A stretch of DNA of 5,089 nucleotides, from assembly GCA_905479535.1 (NCBI GenBank), contig CAJQMW010000409.1:1-5089 (forward strand), read 5' to 3'. The translations under genes and the position numbers were made by a program. The DNA comes from an uncultured Maribacter sp. Lineage in GTDB: Bacteria > Bacteroidota > Bacteroidia > Flavobacteriales > Flavobacteriaceae. The notes beneath the pieces were generated by a model. The model was not told the DNA's origin, did no database searches, and saw only the letters and a program-made list of their open reading frames with translations. This document shows, one piece after another, positions 1 to 5,089 of the stretch (positions are counted from its first letter, which is position 1; every line of letters starts with the position of its first letter).

Positions 1-404
1 GTATCGCCAATGCACTGTTCGAGCATCTTTCTGCGAAACTTCCCGTGTCCAGATTGCAAAGGGATCTTACGGACAGTACAGTATTAAGAAACGTGGGCGT
101 ACCCTTTGCACATACGGTCATTGCGTTTCTATCCACTTTAAAAGGACTCAATAAATTATTATTGAACAAGGAAAAATTTGAGCAGGACTTGGAGAACAAC
201 TGGGCCGTAGTGGCGGAAGCCATACAAACAATTTTAAGACGTGAGGGCTATCCCAACCCGTACGAAGCGTTAAAAGGTTTGACCCGTACGAACGAAAAAA
301 TCGACCAAAATTCCATCGCCAACTTTATCGATACCTTGGAAGTAAGTGAACGTATAAAAAAAGAACTCAAGCAAATTACGCCCAGCAATTATACCGGAAT
401 TTAA
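1..404 (+). CDS. purB: Adenylosuccinate lyase, C-terminal part (5' end outside window)
   Basis: Adenylosuccinate lyase of the fumarase/aspartase superfamily acts twice in purine synthesis: it releases fumarate from SAICAR to give AICAR, and from adenylosuccinate to give AMP. It is a cytosolic enzyme, normally a homotetramer. The frame is open from base 3, before the apparent GTG at 45, and reads IANALFEHLSAKLPVSRLQRD and onward. This closely matches the E. coli-type PurB C-terminal region (ALFEHLSAKLP, SRLQRDLTDSTVLRN, STLKGL, NWAVVAEAIQT, YEALKGLTR, TPSNYTGI). About 133 residues are present, roughly the last third of a protein of about 450 residues. The GTG at 45 is an internal valine codon and not a start. 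The protein ends at NYTGI, a little earlier than E. coli PurB, which continues past the equivalent NYIGR. The next gene lies 125 bp downstream on the same strand. I see no strong terminator between them. Confidence 0.96.
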   Translation, partial: IANALFEHLSAKLPVSRLQRDLTDSTVLRNVGVPFAHTVIAFLSTLKGLNKLLLNKEKFEQDLENNWAVVAEAIQTILRREGYPNPYEALKGLTRTNEKIDQNSIANFIDTLEVSERIKKELKQITPSNYTGI

Positions 405-529
405 AGGGTCTTTGTTTCATTTACATTTTTCTTTTGCCCAATTACCTTTCCATAGCTTGATTAAGCTCCTTATATTTTAATATATAATTCTTAATGGCTA
501 TATTATTCCCAGATTAAAAACAAAACTAC

Positions 530-1417
530 ATGCAAGCAAATTTCTCTGTTGAAGATTCCGTTAGTAACCTTTGGGACAAACTAGACGGATGGTTAGATGC
601 AGTTATCCTGAAACTACCGAATTTCATTATGGCCATTTTGGTCATGCTCCTGTTCTATTTTATAGCTCGGGGGATCCGTAAACTATTAAAAAGAACTATT
701 TTAAAGAAAATCGGACAGGTTTCCATACAGGAGATTATAGCTAAAGTTGTTTTTGTTATAATTCTCCTGGTAGGTTTCTTCATAGCTCTTGGAGTACTGG
801 ATCTGGATAAAGTTCTTACCAGTATTTTGGCAGGGGCGGGAGTCGTTGGTCTAGCTATTGGTCTTGCTCTACAAGGTACGTTAAGCAATACGTTCGGCGG
901 ACTCATCCTATCCTTCATGCCGCAGCTTAAGATAAATGATTTTATCACGGCAGATGGCATATCTGGTTTTGTAACCGAAATTACTCTACGGAACATCATT
1001 CTAAGAAAACCCGACAATAACATGGTAGTTATTCCCAATTCCAAATTTATAGATGGTTCTTTTACTAATTACTCATTGAACGAAAGAAATCGAATATTCG
1101 TGAACTGCGGTGTGGGTTACGAAAGTGACCTTCAGATGGTGGAGGACTTGACCGTAAAAATTATTGGAGAGAATTTTGAGCAAGACGACGATGAACAGGT
1201 AGAATTCTTCTTTACCGAATTTGGTGAGAGTTCTATCAATTTTATGGTTCGGTTTTGGACGGATTGTATAAACGTTAAGCAAGAACATGCTGCACGGCAT
1301 AAGGCAATAAAATTAATCAAATCTCACTTCGACGAGAAAGATATCAATATTCCATTCCCTATCCGGACTTTGGATTTCGGGAAAAACAATCTGACCATTC
1401 ATACAGAAAAGCAGTAA
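530..1417 (+). CDS. mscS: MscS-family small-conductance mechanosensitive ion channel
   Basis: This is a probable homoheptameric inner-membrane channel that opens under membrane tension to release solutes on osmotic downshock. The 295 residues match the compact MscS form (E. coli MscS has 286). Hydrophobic segments lie at about 29-47 (TM1), 69-90 (TM2) and 96-128 (TM3). TM3 carries the pore-lining Gly/Ala/Leu pattern AGAGVVGLAIGLALQGTLSN followed by FGGLIL. The beta domain follows at about 135-185, with ITLRNIILRKPDNNMVVIPN and an FTNYS motif. The C-terminal alpha/beta domain at about 188-280 has VGYESDL, ESSINFMVRFW and the closing INIPFPIRTLDF. A short acidic run (EQDDDEQ, about 217-223) sits in that last domain. 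The ATG at 530 follows an A-rich leader (aaaacaaaact) with no Shine-Dalgarno, as is usual in this phylum. The family call is firm. Whether it is the main MscS of this organism or one of several paralogues cannot be told. Confidence 0.93.
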   Translation: MQANFSVEDSVSNLWDKLDGWLDAVILKLPNFIMAILVMLLFYFIARGIRKLLKRTILKKIGQVSIQEIIAKVVFVIILLVGFFIALGVLDLDKVLTSILAGAGVVGLAIGLALQGTLSNTFGGLILSFMPQLKINDFITADGISGFVTEITLRNIILRKPDNNMVVIPNSKFIDGSFTNYSLNERNRIFVNCGVGYESDLQMVEDLTVKIIGENFEQDDDEQVEFFFTEFGESSINFMVRFWTDCINVKQEHAARHKAIKLIKSHFDEKDINIPFPIRTLDFGKNNLTIHTEKQ

Positions 1418-1449
1418 TAAATAAGACTATTTTGTCCTATTACATTCTC

Positions 1450-1475
1450 AAAAAACACCTGAAAATTAACAGGTG
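1450..1475 (-). terminator. Small hairpin with U6 tail facing the minus-strand operon
   Basis: On the minus strand CACCTG (1475-1470) and CAGGTG (1461-1456) form a 6-bp stem with an 8-base loop, followed directly by six T residues (1455-1450). This is the layout of a weak intrinsic terminator for transcripts from the DUF4252 operon that read through the larger palindrome. On the plus strand the hairpin is not followed by a T run. The stem is short, so it may be only accessory. Confidence 0.4.
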
Positions 1476-1489
1476 GTCACATCTACCTA

Positions 1490-1539
1490 ACAAGTAATAA
1501 GTCCCGTTGTAAAATTTTACAACGGGACTTATTACTTGT
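1490..1539. terminator. Perfect 50-bp palindrome, probable bidirectional terminator
   Basis: Bases 1490-1514 are the exact reverse complement of 1515-1539, so both arms are 25 bp with no mismatch and no spacer. In RNA the central aatt would form the loop and the GTCCCGTTGT core the strong part of the stem. The outer arms are rich in A and T, so whichever strand is transcribed, the GC-rich stem is followed by TTATTACTT, a broken U-rich tail. It lies between convergent genes (channel stop at 1417, DUF4252 lipoprotein stop at 1553), where a shared terminator is expected. The dyad is directly visible; terminator activity is inferred from structure and position. Confidence 0.85.
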
Positions 1540-1552
1540 CTTGATTAGTTTC

Positions 1553-2092
1553 TTATCCCTTAAAAAGTTTCCCCAATTCACTGAAACCTTCGCCTTTGTA
1601 ATCGGATTTTTGGATAGCCTGCATCAATTGCATAAAATTAGCCGGATTCATGTTATTCCCTAGAACCCTTACCAAAGCAAATCCCTTTTCTCTATTATCT
1701 CCAAAAATGATGACCTCGTCAATGGCATCCTCGGCCCCCTTATATTTAATGGTTGCACGGCCAAACTCCGTATTCATTTTCATTAACTCTGTATACTCAT
1801 CCCGGTCCAAAATTGCTTTTACATTTGACTTTTCAATTTTGTACTCACTACTATTCTCCGCAGTTTTTTTAAAAGCCAATATGTTCAATTTCTTTAAGGA
1901 TGCCAAGGCCGTTCTTTGGGTCTCGGTCAGATTTACCTCTTCTAGATTAAGTATGCTGGTAGGAACATCAAAAAATAAGAAATTTGGGTTCTCTGTATTA
2001 TCCACATAATACTCCTGCAAGCTCTGTGTAGAAGAGCATGCATTTAGTATAAGGGCAAAAAGGATGACGAATACACTACTTGTTTTTTTCAT
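1553..2092 (-). CDS. DUF4252 lipoprotein (third DUF4252 gene of the operon)
   Basis: This 179-residue exported lipoprotein has unknown function. The N-terminus is MKK followed by a hydrophobic stretch and the lipobox LNAC, with Cys19 as the likely lipidation site. The next residues (SSTQS) are not acidic, so there is no obvious Bacteroidota surface-export signal, and it may stay on the periplasmic side of the outer membrane; that is inference. The body follows the DUF4252 layout seen in the two upstream genes. A Leu/Lys-rich segment (LASLKKLNILAFKKT) is followed by a DEYTELMKM segment like the LEELMRVKD of its neighbours. After that come a strand pattern (ATIKYKGAEDAIDEVIIFG), a VRVLG segment and a final helix (NPANFMQLMQAIQ). 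It is clearly diverged from the other two. It lies 47 bp after the preceding gene, is probably co-transcribed with it, and is followed by the palindromic terminator. Confidence 0.85.
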   Translation of the reverse strand: MKKTSSVFVILFALILNACSSTQSLQEYYVDNTENPNFLFFDVPTSILNLEEVNLTETQRTALASLKKLNILAFKKTAENSSEYKIEKSNVKAILDRDEYTELMKMNTEFGRATIKYKGAEDAIDEVIIFGDNREKGFALVRVLGNNMNPANFMQLMQAIQKSDYKGEGFSELGKLFKG

Positions 2093-2139
2093 TATTTCTG
2101 AATTTTTATCTCTGCTGCAAGTGCTCCTTTAAGGAATTT

Positions 2140-2682
2140 TTATTTACCTCCTGCTTTATTCAACTCTTTGGGTAAATCCATTTTATTGGTAATGGAGCCT
2201 ATTCTATTTAAGTCAATATCCCCGGTAAGGCTTACGAGTACGGTTTCAAACTTTCTTCCGTTTACATCAACATCCATATTGTTCATTCCGGAAACGAACA
2301 TTAAAAGCTCTTCCACATGGTCTTTCTTATTTCCATTTTTGATGTAAAATTTCACGTTCACATCCTTGTCCTTTACACGCATCAATTCCTCCAACTTTGA
2401 AGATTTTAAATACTTCCTGACCGTGCCGCTCATATCCTCTGCAATTTTCTTGTCCTCGGTAATAAAAACTTTTACACCCTGCAATCCTTTTGCTACTTCC
2501 ATAAATTCCTGGGCCTCTTTGTCATCGGATAAGGCACCTACCTTTGAAAAGAGATCTATCATGCCCTTGTTTACGATCACGGAACCCACGTTATCCATTT
2601 CCTCATATTTATCGAAAATAGATTGAGAAAACCCGAATACCGGTACTATGGCGATTAAAAATACTACTACTGCTTTTTTCAT
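2140..2682 (-). CDS. DUF4252 secreted protein (second copy of tandem pair)
   Basis: This 180-residue exported protein has unknown function. The signal peptide is MKK plus a hydrophobic core ending in GFSQS, and cleavage is likely after Ser19 to leave an N-terminal Gln, a common pattern in flavobacterial secreted proteins. No lipobox is present, so it is probably a soluble periplasmic protein. Conserved segments shared with the gene upstream are FDKYE, VKVFITEDK, LEELMRVKDKD, NVKFYIK, DHVEELLMFV, NGRKFETVL and SLTGDIDLN. By hand alignment about 60% of residues are identical to that neighbour. No catalytic motif is recognisable. It lies 86 bp downstream of its paralogue, the widest gap in the operon. 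I found no convincing promoter in that gap, so a single transcript is the simplest reading. The start ATG has the usual A-rich leader and puts the signal peptide at the N-terminus. Confidence 0.88.
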   Translation of the reverse strand: MKKAVVVFLIAIVPVFGFSQSIFDKYEEMDNVGSVIVNKGMIDLFSKVGALSDDKEAQEFMEVAKGLQGVKVFITEDKKIAEDMSGTVRKYLKSSKLEELMRVKDKDVNVKFYIKNGNKKDHVEELLMFVSGMNNMDVDVNGRKFETVLVSLTGDIDLNRIGSITNKMDLPKELNKAGGK

Positions 2683-2768
2683 GACTGTTGTTTTTTGATT
2701 TGTTAATGATGAATTTAAAATATCGTCCCAATCGAAATAATGAACGATTAAGGCCGAAGTATTGTTTA

Positions 2769-3320
2769 TTACTGCTTTTTCCCAGCTTTGTTCAGCTCTT
2801 CAGGAAGGTTCATTTTACTGGTAAGTGAGCCTATTTTGTTTAAATCGATGTCACCGGTTAAGGATAAAAGGACCGTTTCGAACTTTCTTCCGTTAATATT
2901 AATGTCTGCTCCAGAATCTTTAATTCCGGTCACGAACATTAAAAGTTCGCTCACATGATCGGCATCCTTACCTTGTTTTATATAAAACTTTACGTTCGCA
3001 TCCTTATCCTTTACGCGCATCAATTCCTCCAAAGAATTTGATTTCAGATACTTGTTCATCGTACTCATCATATCTGCGGATATATCTTTATCCTCTGTAA
3101 TGAATACTTTTAGGTTTTTTAGACTTTTTGCTATATGCATAAAATCTTTTGCCTCGGGCTCGTCCACTTCAACGTCTATGTTGGCCAAAAGCCTGAACAT
3201 GCTCTGATTGACGACCACGGAACTCACATTGTCCAAATCTTCGTACTTGTCGAAAACGGACTGCGAAAACCCGGTGTAGGATACCACTACGGTCATTATA
3301 GTTACTATTATCTTTTTCAT
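2769..3320 (-). CDS. DUF4252 secreted protein (first copy of tandem pair)
   Basis: This 183-residue exported protein has unknown function and is the first of three DUF4252 genes. The signal peptide (MKK, Val/Ile-rich core, GFSQS) predicts cleavage near Ser19/Gln20 and release to the periplasm. The mature part shares the core segments FITEDK, LEELMRVKDKD, NVKFYIK, ELLMFV, NGRKFETVL and SLTGDIDLN with the next gene. It differs in the stretch after residue 40 (LLANIDVEVDEPEAKD) and has a two-residue insertion near KDSGADININ. The start lies only 11 bp after the stop of the membrane protein gene, which strongly suggests the same transcript as the sigma and anti-sigma candidates. This makes it the best candidate for a main output or partner of that pair, although this is inferred from gene order alone. 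Confidence 0.88.
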   Translation of the reverse strand: MKKIIVTIMTVVVSYTGFSQSVFDKYEDLDNVSSVVVNQSMFRLLANIDVEVDEPEAKDFMHIAKSLKNLKVFITEDKDISADMMSTMNKYLKSNSLEELMRVKDKDANVKFYIKQGKDADHVSELLMFVTGIKDSGADININGRKFETVLLSLTGDIDLNKIGSLTSKMNLPEELNKAGKKQ

Positions 3321-3331
3321 CTGTCTAATTT

Positions 3332-3766
3332 TTAATTGTTGTTATAAATTTTATCCTTTGTCTCCTCAAACTCGTTTAGATAGGCCACCTTTTCCGTACC
3401 TCTACTAAAATTTTCTGCTAAAAGGGCAAAGGCTTTTTTTGTTTGGTTGTAGGCCAAACGGGCCTTTTCTTGATCCGCGATCTGCTGTTCTCGGTATTCA
3501 TTACCAAAATAAACTCCAAAAGCTAGGACGGCCACTGCGGCAACGCCCCCCCACTTGTTAAAATTTACGCTAGGTTTTAATGGGACCTGCTTCGTATAAC
3601 GTTCTTCTTTGGCATTAGAAAAATATTGAAACATAGGGGCATAAGGTTCCAGATGAGCGGCTACATCATCTTTGGAAAAATAAGCCCGTAAGGTTTCTTC
3701 TTCTGCTACCGTAGCACTAGCATCAAAATACCTTTCCAATAATTTTTCTATGTTATCCATTTCCAT
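3332..3766 (-). CDS. Single-pass membrane protein, probable anti-sigma factor
   Basis: This 144-residue protein probably binds and holds the sigma factor encoded just upstream. Residues 1-50 form an acidic, helical cytoplasmic part (EKLLERYFDASATVAEEETLRAYF, then HLEPYAPMFQYF), a pattern common in small Bacteroidota proteins that follow ECF sigma genes. Residues about 73-88 (GGVAAVAVLAFGVYFG) form one membrane helix, and the remaining 55 or so residues would lie in the periplasm. There is no zinc-binding HxxxCxxC motif, so it is not a ZAS-type anti-sigma factor, and no FecR-type domain. Its start overlaps the sigma gene by 14 bp. A second in-frame ATG at 3760 would shorten the overlap to 8 bp (ATGGATAA). 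The anti-sigma role is inferred from position, overlap and topology. Confidence 0.75.
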   Translation of the reverse strand: MEMDNIEKLLERYFDASATVAEEETLRAYFSKDDVAAHLEPYAPMFQYFSNAKEERYTKQVPLKPSVNFNKWGGVAAVAVLAFGVYFGNEYREQQIADQEKARLAYNQTKKAFALLAENFSRGTEKVAYLNEFEETKDKIYNNN

Positions 3767-4262
3767 AACTATGTTTTTGTATTAATTTTTCCCTGATCGT
3801 TTTCCTGGCTCTAGAGAGGGCTACCCGTATAGCGGTAGGTTTCATGTCTAAAAGGGCCTCAATTTCATGGTACTCGTATTGCTCCACATCTCTAAGCTGC
3901 AATACCATTTTCTGCTGTTCGGGCAACTCTTCCATAATCCTTTGTACCCAGTTTGCACTATCCCTTGCTTCCAATTGTGTTTGTAAGGAGGAACTGTCGT
4001 CACTATAATTACTATGTACCAATTTAAGGTTGCCCGCCTGTTTGGATTTTAATCTGTCCAAACAAAAATTCTTTGTCATTGTCATAGCAAATGCCTCTAC
4101 GTTGTTGTACCCTTTCATTGCGCTCTTTTTAGACCACAATTTCAATAGTACTTCCTGTGTTGCATCTTCGGCTTCCTCCGTAGATACCAAAAGCCTTTTA
4201 GCCAATCGGTACAACTTATCCTTAAAAGGCATTACTGCATTTAAAAATTCCGCCTGTTTCAT
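3753..4262 (-). CDS. ECF-type RNA polymerase sigma-70 family factor
   Basis: This 169-residue cytosolic protein directs RNA polymerase to a dedicated set of promoters. The length and two-domain layout are those of an ECF (group 4) sigma factor. Region 2 spans about residues 10-77, with the core-binding motif EDATQEVLLKLW at 32-43 and the region 2.3-2.4 stretch AFAMTMTKNFCLDRLKSK. A variable Ser/Asp-rich linker (SNYSDDSSS) follows, then region 4 at about 103-160 with LPEQQKMVLQLRDVEQYEYHEIEALL and the helix-turn-helix part MKPTAIRVALSRARKTIREKL. It lacks regions 1 and 3 and has no C-terminal extension. The start ATG at 4262 gives a normal N-terminus for the family. Its 3' end overlaps the probable anti-sigma gene, and it is the first gene of the five-gene unit, so autoregulation is likely but not shown. 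Confidence 0.95.
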   Translation of the reverse strand: MKQAEFLNAVMPFKDKLYRLAKRLLVSTEEAEDATQEVLLKLWSKKSAMKGYNNVEAFAMTMTKNFCLDRLKSKQAGNLKLVHSNYSDDSSSLQTQLEARDSANWVQRIMEELPEQQKMVLQLRDVEQYEYHEIEALLDMKPTAIRVALSRARKTIREKLIQKHSYGNG

Positions 4263-4591
4263 GCGTTGGTTGCTTGCGCTTTTTTTCTATTCTATGTAAC
4301 CTTAAGAGACTAAAATGATTAAAACCTATATTTTATATAATTTCAATCTTGTGGGTTACCCTATTGGTTCAGTTGTTCGTAAACACTCTAAAAGGTCTAC
4401 AAAAGGAAGACGATGTTCAACGAATATTGTTACAAATAATTTTTTTTTGTTTGATATGTAAGTAAATTTAACATCCTATTACTAATTATTTACGTAAGTA
4501 TTCGGTGATTGTAAGTCCCCTGTTTTCTTTTCTATTTAAAATTGGAACGATTCTTGGAAAAAACGATCTCGTATATTCATTAAAAAAAGCT
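4263..4591. promoter_or_regulatory. Divergent intergenic region between sigma operon and S41 peptidase
   Basis: This 329-bp A/T-rich region has no credible gene. It must hold the promoters of both divergent units. On the minus strand TATAGGTTTT (4330-4321) contains TAGGTTTT, one base off the Bacteroidota -7 consensus TAnnTTTG, about 60 bases before the sigma start, but no TTTG lies at the usual spacing. Other visible structure: GGGTTACCC (4353-4361), a short dyad, with a related GTAACC at 4296-4301; an all-A/T dyad at 4327-4339; a run of nine T at 4440-4448; an imperfect 14-bp palindrome around TTACGTAA (4487-4500); and GTAAGT three times (4458, 4494, 4511). No clear -7 element was found for the plus-strand gene. 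The regulatory role comes from position; none of the sites is proven. Confidence 0.5.
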
Positions 4592-5089
4592 ATGAAAAAT
4601 TATTTTTTAGTATTCCTATGTTTAGGACTCAGTTTTGGTGCGTGCAACAATGAGGACGACACCCCAATAATTGAGGAAAAAGAGCAGGAGGAAGTTATAG
4701 AATCCGTAGAACTGGAAAACGAGATAAACGATTTCGTTTGGGCTGGACTGAACAGCTGGTATTTATGGCAGGATGAAGTCAATGATCTAGCCGATAACCG
4801 ATTTGCTGACGAAAATGATTATTTTGGGTTCTTAAATGGATTTGCCACGCCAAGGGGATTGTTTCAGACAATGAGATCACCTAAAGATAGATTTAGTGTG
4901 ATAGTAGATGATTATGACATCCTTTTCAATGCATTTTCAGGAGTTTTTAAGACCAATGGTATAGAATTCGTCTTAACTAGACCTCCCGAAGGAGGGAATG
5001 CTATAGTAGGAGTGGTGCGGTATATAATAAATGATTCTGACGCCTCGTCCAAAAACATTAAGAGAGGGGACATTTTTTATGCGGTAAAC
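4592..5089 (+). CDS. S41-family (C-terminal processing type) peptidase lipoprotein, N-terminal part
   Basis: The gene is open to the right edge, with 166 residues visible. The N-terminus MKNYFLVFLCLGLSFGAC is a lipoprotein signal with Cys18 as the likely lipidated residue, though the -3 position is Phe, which is unusual. Directly after it comes NNEDD and then a Glu-rich linker to about residue 43. Acidic residues at this place resemble the lipoprotein export signal described in Flavobacteriaceae, so the protein may be surface exposed. Residues about 44-115 (INDFVWAGLNSWYLWQDEV, then DRFSVIVDDYDILFNAFSGV) match the N-terminal domain of flavobacterial S41 peptidase lipoproteins. A PDZ-like domain begins at about 118 (NGIEFVLTR, AIVGVVRYI, DASSKNIKRGDIFYAVN). 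The Ser/Lys catalytic region lies beyond the window, so activity cannot be judged. The ATG follows an A-rich leader (attaaaaaaagct). Confidence 0.86.
   Translation, partial: MKNYFLVFLCLGLSFGACNNEDDTPIIEEKEQEEVIESVELENEINDFVWAGLNSWYLWQDEVNDLADNRFADENDYFGFLNGFATPRGLFQTMRSPKDRFSVIVDDYDILFNAFSGVFKTNGIEFVLTRPPEGGNAIVGVVRYIINDSDASSKNIKRGDIFYAVN

Noticed and set aside
45..404. A short gene starting at the GTG at 45
   Set aside because: The same frame is open upstream to base 3 and continues the PurB homology (ALFEHLSAKLP), so the GTG is an internal codon of a gene cut by the window edge.
454..467. Dyad AGCTTGATTAAGCT after purB as a terminator
   Set aside because: The stem is only 5 bp with few G/C pairs, and no proper T run follows, so it may be chance.
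655..1320. Three minus-strand open frames inside the channel gene (655-1044, 1073-1300, 1132-1320)
   Set aside because: They are antisense to a complete MscS gene with continuous family homology, and their products show no recognisable domain or signal.
2124..2130. AAAGGAG on the minus strand as a Shine-Dalgarno for the DUF4252 lipoprotein
   Set aside because: It is about 32 bases before the start codon, too far for a ribosome binding site, and Bacteroidota seldom use this signal.
1650..2626. Plus-strand open frames at 1650-2009 and 2366-2626
   Set aside because: They lie opposite the DUF4252 genes, whose signal peptides and paralogy make the minus strand the coding one.
3332..3766. FecR-type anti-sigma factor of a TonB-dependent transport system
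   Set aside because: The protein is only 144 residues with no FecR domain, and no SusC/SusD or TonB receptor gene follows; DUF4252 genes follow instead.
3135..4299. Plus-strand open frames at 3135-3335 and 4030-4299
   Set aside because: They are shadows of the DUF4252 and sigma genes, without domain-like composition.
4600..4782. Minus-strand 60-residue open frame
   Set aside because: It is opposite the start of the S41 peptidase lipoprotein, which has a clear signal peptide and family match. The Ser-rich product mirrors its acidic linker.

Overview
The window looks like a chromosomal segment from a marine-type member of the Flavobacteriaceae (Bacteroidota). The evidence is an A/T-rich sequence with A-rich leaders in place of clear Shine-Dalgarno sites, secreted proteins whose signal peptides end in GFSQ, lipoproteins with acidic residues just after the lipidated cysteine, and a gene set (ECF sigma factor, short membrane anti-sigma candidate, DUF4252 proteins, surface-type S41 peptidase lipoprotein) typical of that family. 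The genus cannot be fixed from this sequence.

Layout. Positions 1-404 (+) hold the 3' end of purB (adenylosuccinate lyase). Positions 530-1417 (+) hold a complete MscS-type mechanosensitive channel. A convergent intergenic gap at 1418-1552 carries a perfect 50-bp palindrome that probably terminates transcription in both directions, plus a second small hairpin facing the minus-strand operon. Positions 4262 down to 1553 (-) form a five-gene unit: ECF sigma factor, overlapping single-pass membrane protein (probable anti-sigma factor), then three DUF4252 proteins. The first two DUF4252 proteins are close tandem paralogues with cleavable signal peptides. The third is a diverged lipoprotein. A 329-bp divergent intergenic region (4263-4591) separates this unit from a plus-strand S41-family peptidase lipoprotein that runs off the right edge.

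How the genes may work together. The sigma/anti-sigma pair followed immediately by exported DUF4252 proteins suggests an envelope-sensing regulon in which the sigma factor drives its own operon. This rests on gene order, overlap and membrane topology, not on known biochemistry: DUF4252 has no established function that I know of. The divergent peptidase may belong to the same envelope theme, but nothing in the sequence proves co-regulation. purB and the channel look like unrelated neighbours. I see no mobile elements, RNA genes, CRISPR arrays or phage genes.
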